Part shown: positions 42,501 to 51,089 of the stretch, in pieces
How the letters are laid out: every line of letters begins with the position of its first letter
Position numbering within the stretch: the first letter of the stretch is position 1
Assembly (NCBI GenBank): GCA_016715105.1
Contig: JADKBO010000034.1
Location: 1 to 57,897, forward strand
From: Saprospiraceae bacterium
Lineage (GTDB): Bacteria > Bacteroidota > Bacteroidia > Chitinophagales > Saprospiraceae
DNA: 57,897 nt
Reading direction: 5' to 3'
Notes under the pieces: generated by a model
The model's input: the letters and a program-made list of their open reading frames with translations, nothing else
What the model was told of the DNA's origin: nothing
Database searches by the model: none
Made by a program: the position numbers and the translations under genes

Positions 42501-44102
42501 GCCAGAATCAGACACTCCACCCCTGGAGTTGGTTTGATTTCGCCTCCTCCTCACCACGATATTTATTCTATTGAGGATTTGGCGCAATTGATCTTTGATT
42601 TAAAAAATTCCAATAGAGATGCAAGAATCAGCGTGAAATTGGTGTCTAAGGCAGGCATTGGAATCATCGCTTCAGGCGTAGCAAAAGCACACGCTGATCA
42701 CATCCTCATTTCAGGACATGATGGCGGTACAGGTGCTTCACCTTTGAGTTCGGTTATGCACGCAGGTTTGCCTTGGGAACTTGGTCTATCTGAAACGCAT
42801 CAAACTTTGGTGAAAAACGGCTTGCGAGACAGAGTTGTACTACAAACCGACGGCCAAATCAGAACTGGTAGAGACATGGCTATTGCTACCTTATTAGGGG
42901 CTGAAGAGTGGGGTATTGCTACTGCAGCTTTGGTGGTCAATGGTTGTATCATGATGCGAAAGTGTCACCTCAATACTTGCCCGGTTGGTGTGGCAACTCA
43001 AGACCCTGACCTTAGAGCTAAATTTGATGGTAAAGTGGAATATTTGATCAACTATTTCAACTTCTTGGCGCAGGATTTACGAGAAATCATGGCTCAATTG
43101 GGATTCAGATCCATCAATGAGATGGTGGGCAGAGCTGATTTATTGGAAGCCGACATTGCAGGAAAACATTGGAAGTATCAAAACCTTGATTTAAGCAAGA
43201 TATTCTATAAAGAGAAGTCTCCTGCTGGTTATGAAAATCAAACCAACTATCAGTCGGTTGCTCAAGATCATGGTATCGATGACATTTTAGATAGACAATT
43301 GGTGAAATATTCTGAGTTGGCCATTACCGACAGAATCCAAATCAATAGTGTTTTCAATGTAAGAAGTACAGATAGGGCAGTTGGTACCATGTTATCTAGT
43401 GAAATTGCCAGGAGATATGGCTTGAAAGGCCTTGAACCTGAGTCAATTAAATTTAGATTCAGAGGTTCTGCAGGACAGAGTTTTGGCTGTTTTGGAGCAA
43501 GAGGAATAGAATTTTTGTTGGAAGGAGAGGCCAATGACTACTTTGGCAAAGGATTGAGTGGTGCTACTTTGATAGTGGTACCTGATAGGAATGCCTCTTT
43601 TGATCCTTCTGAAAACATCATCATCGGTAACGTCGCATTTTTTGGTGCAACTTCTGGACAATCATTTATCAAAGGTTTAGCTGGGGAACGTTTTTGCGTA
43701 AGAAACAGTGGTGCAGAAGTAGTGGTTGAAGGCGTTGGACACAATGCTTGTGAATACATGACGGGAGGCCGTGTGATCATACTTGGAAATACAGGTCGCA
43801 ATTTTGCAGCAGGTATGTCTGGTGGCATCGCTTATATTTTTGATAAAGACAATGGATTGGAGGGAAGAATCAATCCAGAAATGGTCACGGTAGAAACCCC
43901 GGATCATGATGATTTTGAATACGTGAGGTTGATGGTGCGCGAGCACTTCAGACACACCAGTTCTATGAATGCTCTTGCCATTTTGCAAAATTGGGATGAA
44001 GCGAAGTATACCTTCAAAAAGGTTATTCCTACTGAATACAAAGCTGTTATGGAGAAAAGAAAGCTTCGCTCAGTCAAGCAAAACCACAAGTGGCACAAGT
44101 AA
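39582..44102 (+). CDS. gltB: Glutamate synthase large subunit
   Basis: Ferredoxin- or NADPH-dependent GOGAT alpha subunit of 1506 aa, full-length. An N-terminal propeptide is cleaved before the nucleophile Cys21 (DACGIG). Residues 21-430 form the type II glutamine amidotransferase domain, then the central domain, the FMN-binding synthase barrel at about 830-1200 (PGEGGQLPGHK, SAGHDGGTGASPLSS as ISGHDGGTGASP here), and the C-terminal GXGXG helix. The 3Fe-4S motif C-x5-C-x4-C is C1122, C1128, C1133 in CIMMRKCHLNTC. It converts glutamine plus 2-oxoglutarate to two glutamates. With gltD directly downstream it is an NAD(P)H type. Confidence 0.97.
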   Translation: MEKNLEQGKGLYVPELESDACGIGLMANLNGAPLHTLVADALTILENMEHRGACGCEANTGDGAGILTQIPHEFFKLYAEDRGIVLPAKGKYGVGFAFLPKDRILNASSRSMVEIYAEKYDFELLMVRDVPVDNTMIGFSALSTEPDMVQFFIKPMTEMSETELERKLYVLRNSIVRAVAKTHPEISEVFYFSSFSCKTIVYKGQLIATQVRPYFTDLSDHFFKSAVALVHSRFSTNTVPKWKLAQPFRTIAHNGEINTVQGNVNWWNAREKDLKSEVFSADDLKVLEPVCSKTLSDSGNFDAVLEFLIRDGLSLPHALMMMIPEAWHSDNSMPQYKKDFYEFHEAIMEPWDGPASICFTDGNVLGATLDRNGLRPSKYCLTSDNFLILASESGVLPIAQDKIIYKGNLRPGQILIADLDQQKIIGDEELKQIICKNRPYGDWLAANRINIEDIPAIEVKRDESIDLMTRQIALGYTKEDEEVILDSMIKDGKEPIGSMGSDIPLAVLSTQAQHITHYFKQQFAQVTNPPIDPIRERPFMSIEGYLGGSGTVNRPVEQNAKVIRITTPILSTTNYGKLLNSEAHGFDVKIFSATFNAEDTSDLKRSLEVLCKDVAKAVEDGSKIIVIDNTCITKHQAAIPSLIFTGALHHHLIKLGTRRRISLVAKTGDTTEVHHFACLFGYGIDAVYPQLTFESIAEMVKGVDGMYYEKAEKNYIKAVAEGLYKVMSKLGVSTMLSYKGAQAFEAVGISSEVIDFCFKGTISRIEGMTFEQLAKEQLHVHFLAFNADVDDLIESGRYQWKRRGEFHLFNPTSVHLLQHCTKTGDYNVYKKFTEAINEQSKRACTLRSLFKFKNGKSIPIEQVESVESIMKRFATGAMSFGSISEEAHTTLAIAMNRIGGKSNSGEGGEDPARYKVRPNGDLLRSAIKQVASGRFGVTIEYLNNADEIQIKMAQGAKPGEGGQLPGHKVDDNIARIRHSTPGVGLISPPPHHDIYSIEDLAQLIFDLKNSNRDARISVKLVSKAGIGIIASGVAKAHADHILISGHDGGTGASPLSSVMHAGLPWELGLSETHQTLVKNGLRDRVVLQTDGQIRTGRDMAIATLLGAEEWGIATAALVVNGCIMMRKCHLNTCPVGVATQDPDLRAKFDGKVEYLINYFNFLAQDLREIMAQLGFRSINEMVGRADLLEADIAGKHWKYQNLDLSKIFYKEKSPAGYENQTNYQSVAQDHGIDDILDRQLVKYSELAITDRIQINSVFNVRSTDRAVGTMLSSEIARRYGLKGLEPESIKFRFRGSAGQSFGCFGARGIEFLLEGEANDYFGKGLSGATLIVVPDRNASFDPSENIIIGNVAFFGATSGQSFIKGLAGERFCVRNSGAEVVVEGVGHNACEYMTGGRVIILGNTGRNFAAGMSGGIAYIFDKDNGLEGRINPEMVTVETPDHDDFEYVRLMVREHFRHTSSMNALAILQNWDEAKYTFKKVIPTEYKAVMEKRKLRSVKQNHKWHK

Positions 44103-44153
44103 AATAAATATTTGATAATAGGTTATTGAAAAAATAAGAGATGGGAGATATTC

Positions 44154-45605
44154 TTGGGTTTTAAAAAATTTGGCAGGTCAACACCCATGTCAAGGGATCC
44201 AAAAGAACGCGTTAAAGATTATAGAGAAATATATGAAAAAACATCACCAGACCATGTGAAAACTCAGGGTTCGAGGTGTATGGATTGTGGAATTCCTTTT
44301 TGTCACAGTGGTTGTCCACTTGGCAATATCATTCCCGATTTCAATGATGCAGTGCACAAAGAAAATTGGAAAGAGGCTTATGATATCTTATCCATTACCA
44401 ATAATTTCCCTGAATTCACGGGTAGGATTTGCCCTGCTCCTTGTGAGGGATCTTGTGTATTGGGTATCAATAATGACCCGGTTGCCATAGAATATATTGA
44501 GAAATCTATCATCGAAAGAGCATTTGCCGAGGGTTGGGTTCAACCAGTAAACCCAGAGCGTACTGGTAAAAAGGTTGCAGTGGTAGGTTCTGGACCTGCG
44601 GGTCTTGCAGCTGCAGATCAACTCAATACTGCTGGTCATTTGGTTACGGTTTTTGAGAGAAATGATCAAATTGGAGGCTTGCTGAGGTACGGTATTCCTG
44701 ACTTCAAACTGGATAAAAATGTGGTTGAAAGAAGGGTAGAAGTGATGAAAGCTTCTGGCATTACTTTCAAAACCAACACTTGGATAGGGGTAGACGTGGA
44801 TGCTGCAGATTTGGAAAAAGAATTTGATGCCATCATCCTTTGCGGAGGATCTACGGTTCCAAGGGATTTAAGAATTCCGGGAAGAGACGCAGAAGGTGTG
44901 TATTTCGCTATGGAATTTTTGGAAAAATCCAATAGGTTTGTTGCTGGTGGGGCAAAAGGTGATCCTGCTATTGATGTAGAAGGACTTGACGTCATTGTCA
45001 TTGGTGGTGGTGATACTGGTTCTGACTGTGTAGGTACCAGTAATCGTCAAGGAGCCAAATCAATAACCCAAATAGAGCTATTGACAAAGCCCAAAAACAT
45101 CAGGGGTGATGTGGATCCATGGCCTTTATGGCCTATGATTTTGCGTACCTCTTCATCGCATGAAGAAGGCTGTAATAGAGAATGGTCTATCAACACCAAA
45201 GAGTTTGTGAAAGACTCAGAAGGCAAATTGGCTGGACTCAAAATCAATGAAGTGGTTTGGGATAAAGACCTCATTACTGGCAAATACACCTTTACCGAGG
45301 TAGACGGCACGGAAAAAATACTCCCTTGCGGAGCTGCATTTTTGGCCATTGGCTTTTTACATGGTGATCCCAAGGGCATCATGGCACAATTGGGCGTTGA
45401 CCTAGATGAAAGAGGCAATGTGCAAGCAAACAATTATCAAACCAGTGTACCAAAAGTTTTTACTGCCGGCGACATGCGACGTGGTCAATCTCTGGTAGTT
45501 TGGGCGATTTCAGAAGGTCGTGAAGCAGCCAAAGTCGCTGATGAATTTTTGATGGGAGAGAGAAGTTTACTGGATACAAAAGAGAAAAGTTTGTACGCTA
45601 TTTAA
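44154..45605 (+). CDS. gltD: Glutamate synthase small subunit, start region frameshifted
   Basis: FAD/NAD(P)H-binding subunit of about 483 aa. N-terminal double 4Fe-4S domain (CMDCGIPFCHSGCP, CPAPCEGSCVLG), then the FAD motif GSGPAGLAAA and the NAD(P) motif VIGGGDTGSDC. The family starts MG..(G)F..., which is found as MGDILGF from the ATG at 44141, but that frame meets TAA right after GGG TTT. The open frame resumes as KKFGRSTP one base later (run of four T at 44159-44162). So either one T is extra, ribosomes shift +1 at TTT-TAA, or initiation is at TTG 44154. Transfers electrons from NAD(P)H to GltB. 51 bp after gltB. Confidence 0.95.
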   Translation: MGFKKFGRSTPMSRDPKERVKDYREIYEKTSPDHVKTQGSRCMDCGIPFCHSGCPLGNIIPDFNDAVHKENWKEAYDILSITNNFPEFTGRICPAPCEGSCVLGINNDPVAIEYIEKSIIERAFAEGWVQPVNPERTGKKVAVVGSGPAGLAAADQLNTAGHLVTVFERNDQIGGLLRYGIPDFKLDKNVVERRVEVMKASGITFKTNTWIGVDVDAADLEKEFDAIILCGGSTVPRDLRIPGRDAEGVYFAMEFLEKSNRFVAGGAKGDPAIDVEGLDVIVIGGGDTGSDCVGTSNRQGAKSITQIELLTKPKNIRGDVDPWPLWPMILRTSSSHEEGCNREWSINTKEFVKDSEGKLAGLKINEVVWDKDLITGKYTFTEVDGTEKILPCGAAFLAIGFLHGDPKGIMAQLGVDLDERGNVQANNYQTSVPKVFTAGDMRRGQSLVVWAISEGREAAKVADEFLMGERSLLDTKEKSLYAI

Positions 45606-45635
45606 TTGTATTTACAGCTTATAATTTAAAAAGAG

Positions 45636-45665
45636 AGGAAATCATGGCAACATGGTTTCCTTTAC
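45636..45665 (+). terminator. Intrinsic terminator of gltBD
   Basis: An 11-bp stem AGGAAATCATG / CATGGTTTCCT (one G-T pair) with a GCAA tetraloop, followed by TTACTTTTT. Typical rho-independent terminator after gltD. Confidence 0.85.
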
Positions 45666-45932
45666 TTTTTGTTGGTGAAAATAATTTTAATATATTTACT
45701 AAATGGTTTAAATAGGTTTCACTCCATAAAATTGTCAAAATGCCAACTTATTTAGAATAGTTATATTCATATTTGTTTATTATCAAAAGAACCTTATTAT
45801 AAATATATATGAAGTTTACAAATTTTATATATAATTTATAAAATACAATAAATTTTTATTCAAATAAACAACAACCGACTGACAAGGTATTCAAATTCCA
45901 GAGGTATTAATAAGTCACATTTCTTATTTTAT

Positions 45933-47287
45933 ATGGCAAAAAGTCACAGAGTTTTGAAGTGGCATTCAATTCTTTTTTTGGAAGTTGTTTTCACTCCTTG
46001 CCTTGTTTTTTCCCAGACGTTTAGTGGCGAGGTGGGGCCTTGCAAGATTTTGATCAAGAAATTCATCCGGACACATTCACAATTTTTGTCAATAGTCCAA
46101 ACAGATTGGATGGAAAGCAGGAGGGACTTAGAAAGGTTTGTATGGATGTTTCACATGCCAGATCTTCAGATTTGAAAATCTCTTTGATTAATCCCAATGG
46201 AAATACCATATGGCTTACCAATAGAAATGGTGCAGAATCAGGTAGAGATTACACACAAACATGTTTTTCTCAAAATGGATTTTTTGGGTACATCCATCAA
46301 AATGAAAATCCATTTAATGGGGAGTTTATACCAGATGGAAGATTTGAAAATTTAAATGAAACAAATAGCAGTCTCAATGGTCGCTGGTTGCTCATCATTG
46401 AAGATTTGAGGCCTGGGGTCAAGGGTTTCCTGGGTGCGTGGAACTTGCAATTTGGGAAATTGGACAAAGTCAATACCAAAAAGAGATGTAGTTTAGAAAA
46501 TCCAAAATATTGCAAATGCGAAGAAGGTAAGAAAAATGGTGATATGTTGCCGGATTTAGTGCTATTGCCTTCTTTTACCAAAAATCAATTGGATGAATAT
46601 GGACCTGAACACCCACAATATCCGCGGCAAATAAGATTTGCTGCCTCCATTGCCAATATAGGTTACGGACCAATGGAAATAAGAGGAGATCACGAATGGT
46701 TTTGTAATGATAGCAATCAGCCAGTTGATAGTGTAAGTATTTGCAAAGATGGAACCTATGCAAGACAAAATATCCTGCAAAGGATTTATTACAAGGAACG
46801 CAATGAAATAAAATATAAAGAAGTAAAAACGGGCACCAACTATTACGATTCCAAACCTGGCCACAACCATTATCATGTAGATGATTGGGTGGAGTATAGA
46901 TTAAAACAAGAACTTGGTAACGGCCTTGAAAAAACCATTTGTACAGGCGTGAAAGTTAGCTATTGTCTTTTTGATAGTGGTATCTGCAACGATCAAGATG
47001 ATATTTGTAACATCAATAATAAAAGGTACGGTATCAAATCACTCAAAAATTACAGTTTAGGAAAATATACCAGCTGCCATGCCGGTGTGCAAGGCATTTC
47101 TGTAGGAGGTTATGACACATATGGAAGTATGTATGAGGGGCAATTTTTGGAATTACCCGCTGGTACAAAAAACGGTTCCTATATTCTGGAAATAGAAGTT
47201 GATCCCAAATCGATCTATCTAGAATCCAACAAAAAAAACAACATTTTACGAATTCCTATAAACCTGACACGTCAGGAAAATCTTTAA
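45933..47287 (+). CDS. Secreted P-domain plus lysyl-oxidase-like protein, one apparent frameshift
   Basis: Signal peptide from the ATG at 45933 (HSILFLEVVFTPCLVFSQ) followed by a proprotein-convertase P-domain (KVCMDVSHARSSDLKISL, LNGRWLLIIEDLRPG) at about 40-180 and a lysyl-oxidase-type domain at about 203-450. The copper-site sequence GHNHYHVDDW lies near residue 309, and the LGKYTSCHAGVQGIS block and the C-terminal DPKSIYLESNKKNN are typical of bacterial lysyl oxidases, which oxidise amines to aldehydes. A four-G run (46034-46037) breaks the frame; one added G gives 451 intact codons. Neighbour of the surface-protein family; cross-linking of surface proteins is a speculation. Confidence 0.8.
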
Positions 47288-47303
47288 TTCTAAAGCAATT
47301 ACA

Positions 47304-49395
47304 ATGAAAAGTTTTTTACCATCATTATTTTATTAGTATTCATTCCCGCGGCAATTGCTCAATACACTTGCCCAGTATGTACAGAGACTGTAAATACTAA
47401 TAATGCTACTGTAAATGCAACAGTAGGGATTGATGTAATTTGTATTACAGCCAGTGTAACAAATACCACTTTAAATAATCTAAATACTGGTGATATAATT
47501 TGTGTCTCACCTGGTGTAACATGGACGATGCCAGCAAATCTCAATTTTAATGGATTGGTGACTTTTAGGATTGGAGAAGGCGTAATAGTGACTCTTCCAG
47601 GAACTGGAAGTAATGGGAATCTGCAAATTGATAACTGGGGCACACTTCAACTTACCAACACAAACGGTGTAAACTTTATCGCCAATGGTGGTTCTGTTAT
47701 GTTGATCAATAATTATGTTGGAGGCATTGTAGATGGCGCGCAGATTGCAAATGTCACGTTTGGGAATGGGTCAGATTTCTTCAATCAAGGAACCATGAAT
47801 TTTGTTAACCTTGAATTGGCTGAGGCTGCAAGTCCATTCAATGATGCAAGTGGAGTGATCAATATCAAACGTACTATTTATATCCATTCTATGGGTTTGA
47901 CGATTATGGATTTATTAACACAACATGTGAAGATACTGGTAATCCAGCTTGGAATTACTTTTTGGATAACTCAAGCAATAAATGGTTGTGGGTTGACGGT
48001 TGGCGACAAAGGACCTAACTCAGTATTATTTGACCAAACTCTTGCACCGTAATTGAGGGGGTTACTGTAATAGGCGGACCCGTAATGATCAATGGATACT
48101 ATGAAGTAAGCGGAGATTTTACGGTTAATAAACTTGTGTCAGGTACAGGAAATATCGTTGTAGCAAATGGTGTAAGTAGAACTCAAGGTGATGGAGTTTT
48201 AACCGGTGGAGTAAATTTTTATGACGTAAATACAGCTTTGGGCTTTGGGAACAATTTTGGTGATGGCACTATTTTCCAAATGGCCTGGATTTGAACAATG
48301 GTAATCCTCAAGATAATTTTTGTAATTCCAGGCACCCAACCAGTAAATCCTTGTCTTGCTGGGGGAGATTGTAGCATCAGCACATCAGGACTTTCAGCCT
48401 TGCTGTGTAATAATGCAACAACTCCAATGTCACCTGCTGATGATTTCATAACTTTTAGCCTTAACCCCACGGGAACTGATTTGGCGGCTACATACAATGT
48501 AAGTGTGAGTTCTGGTACAATCACACCAACTAATGCATCCTACGGTGTAGCTACAAATTTTCAATTGCAGGCAGGTTCGGCTGGTGGTGGAAATGTAATG
48601 GTTACCATTACAGATGCAACAGATGCTACCTGTCAATTAATAGTAAATATTGTTCATCCAGGTTCATGTTCTGCTGTGATGCCTGGCACTTTTGATCTGG
48701 CTTTGACCAAGGCCATTTCTAGTTTACCATCTCCTGCTATTGTTGGTTCGAGTATAACCTATACACTCACCATCATCAATCAGGGAAATGTAAATGCAAC
48801 AAATATAGCAATAAGTGATTTTATCCCAACAGGTCTGACATTGAATGATCTTGATTGGACAGCGGCCGGCAATGTTGCCACCCTTAATACGCCTATTGCC
48901 TCACTATCTGCGATGTCACAAACAACTGTTGACATCACCTTCACAATAAACAACCAAGCAACTGGGAGCATAATCAATACGGCAGAAATAAGCAGTGCTA
49001 TTGGGGGAACTGATACCGATTCTAACCCTGGAAATGGCACAGCTGGGAGCTCTGAAGATGATATCAGCTCAGTTTCATTTGCAGTACTTTTATGTACAGC
49101 ACCTGTACTAACTGTTCAGAACGACACCATTTGTAAAGGGACAAGTATCACTTTGAATTCATTGGTCATTTCACATACTGGTGATGAATTAGAGTTTTAT
49201 ACTTCACTTATAGATGCTCAAAATGGAACAAATGAACTTCCTTCACCATCTGTAACACCCACTAGCGCAACGAGTTATTACATTAAAAGTGTATTTAATC
49301 CAGCACAAATGGGTTGCGATGCGGTGAAGAGAGCTACTGTTTATTTAAAGTCGGCTAATTGTGTCGGAATTGGTGTGAGTGGACCACAAAATTAG
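47304..49395 (+). pseudogene. Large DUF11 surface protein, copy A, multiple frameshifts
   Basis: About 697 codons if six or so indels are repaired. Signal peptide begins MKSFF (one T lacking at 47312-47317), then a Thr/Asn/Gly-rich beta-helix-like region (DVICITASVTNTTLNN), a DUF11 domain (FDLALTKAISSLPSPAIVGS), an Ig-like domain, and the end SANCVGIGVSGPQN. Frame changes are seen near 47896, 47960, 48036, 48278 and 48310-48330, nearly all at homopolymers; comparison with copy C fixes each site. The gene follows the lysyl-oxidase gene by 16 bp. Repaired, it would be secreted, but no known T9SS or CHU_C tag ends it. Confidence 0.7.
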
Positions 49396-49423
49396 CAGAT
49401 AAAGAAATTTGTAGAAAGCAATG

Positions 49424-49780
49424 TCAATAAGTAGTGATTATGACTTTGTTTATTTCTAGGTGACCTTTATTGACAATAGCTTTAACACCATTTGGGGTAG
49501 AGATTTGCAAATTGTTGAGCTTTATGCGAGTGCTGGGCATAATTTTAATGACTTGCTCAGTTGAATTTGATGTTGCTTAAATTTATTGCTTTCCTAAACT
49601 CAAAGCTGTTATGGAGAGGTTTTTTGAAATTTCAATACTTGAGCTGAGTAAGATCAGCTCGCTTTCAAATTCAAAATCAATCATAATTTCGCTTCTAAGA
49701 CTTACGCAATCAATGATATTTCTCAGACAGCCAAGGCCTGAATCTGCGGTATTAGTTATAAAAGTGCAAGGTGCATTTTT
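49424..49780 (-). pseudogene. Fossil of a beta-helix surface protein
   Basis: Minus-strand reading gives TNTADSGLGCLRNIIDCV, then IDFEFESELILLSSSIEI, KNLSI, then after two stop codons (49583, 49577) STRIKLNNLQISTPNGVKAI and GHLEINKVII. This follows the pattern NTNDSGPGSLRQAI...L.I......G.L.L.NV.I of choice-of-anchor/right-handed beta-helix surface proteins. It is one remnant in a single frame with stops; no start or full domain remains. Confidence 0.45.
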
Positions 49781-49873
49781 GGTTTAAAAATGATGTGGGT
49801 CTGCTGCTCCTATGAATGGGTATTTTTCCCTTTGAATAGACATGTCTGCTGCTAATAAATAATTTTTAACAAG

Positions 49874-50104
49874 GTCATTTCCAACGCAGGTGATGGTTTA
49901 GAGTTCTATACAACATTGATTGATACCCAAAATGGAACAAATGCACTTCCTGCACCTACCGTATCTCCATCCTTTGCAACCAATTATTAGATAAAAAGTG
50001 TATTTGATCATCAGCAAATGGGATGTGAGACAGCAATGAAAGTCACCATCTTTTTAAGAGCTTGCAAATTGCGTTGGAATTGGAGTAGAGGGCCACAAAA
50101 TTAG
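49874..50104 (+). pseudogene. Fossil C-terminal module of a surface protein
   Basis: Translated from 49874: VISNAGDGLEFYTTLIDTQN, then a stop (TAG 49988-49990) where the family has YY, then IKSVFD and, in shifted frame, ANCVGIGVRGPQN. It is clearly homologous to the last 80 residues of copies A and B. Only the final module is left. Confidence 0.75.
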
Positions 50105-51089
50105 TTAACGGTTATATTCAACTATTAATAACGAATAAACACAAAATATAATTTTGATACTAAATTTTTCAAACACCAAAATATGAAAAGTAGAGGATAA
50201 ATCAAATTGAGTGCTCTTTTTAAATAATAAACATTCAATGTTTTAGACTTTTGTTGTTTGAATTCATGATCTTTGGGACAGAAATTTAAGATTATGTACA
50301 GTGATTGTCTTCCATTTAAAGTGGTGGATCTCATTCTTTAATATTTGGGTTTGAATGCAACAAAATTGAATAATGTAAAGAGGTCCGTTTTAATGACCCA
50401 AACGGGCAGGATTAATAACAATTTTTTAATATTAAAATAATATTTTGCTTTTCAAGATTTTTGAATAAAAACGATAATCATATTTAAATATGTAAAAAAT
50501 TGATTAATAATATTTTACATATTATTAAAAAACTTTTATTTACCGTTGTTATGAATTGATCTAAATTTTGTAATATTTTTGGTCTTTTGCTGATGTACAT
50601 CCCTATCTCTTAACACAAATTTTCTCGAAATCGTGTGATTGAACTCAATGTTCATCTTGATTTCAGGTCAAAGTTTTTCAAAGAGATACTAGAGTAACCT
50701 AGCTCAAATTCAATGATTTATTTATGAGGATTAAATATAACCAAAAAAAAAAATAAAATTATTCAATCATAATAAATTGATAATTAGATGCTTAACATAT
50801 ATGAAAATTAACATATAAAAATTATTAATAATTTGGTTCATTTTTTGCCGATATATTTTTACAAACGAATAAAGTAATGCGATATTTTTACCAAATTTTA
50901 AGATCAAAAGCGAGAACACTACCAATGATGCATAAACAAAATCCCAAGAAGCTAACAACATTGGCATCTCACTTTTTTGGAAAAAAATATGACCTTAAAT
51001 CCTTACTACTTTATTTAGGTATTACCCAAAATTCCGCATATACATTTTATTGCCAACAACAGAATTTTACTTTAAAAAATCTTCTATCC
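50105..51089. other. AT-rich intergenic DNA and conserved leader of copy B
   Basis: No gene seen from 50105 to about 50700. From 50703 to the ATG at 51090 several short blocks match the leader of copy C at the same distances from the start: CTCAAATTCAATGATTTATT (50703; 387 bp before ATG), CATTTTTTGC (about 254 bp before), AGAACACTACCAATGATG (50911; 179 bp before). The last 165 bp are an open in-frame extension of copy B. Confidence 0.6.

Noticed and set aside
50125..50334. Minus-strand frame of 69 codons in AT-rich DNA
   Set aside because: No motif or homology I can see; AT-rich DNA with little else coding.
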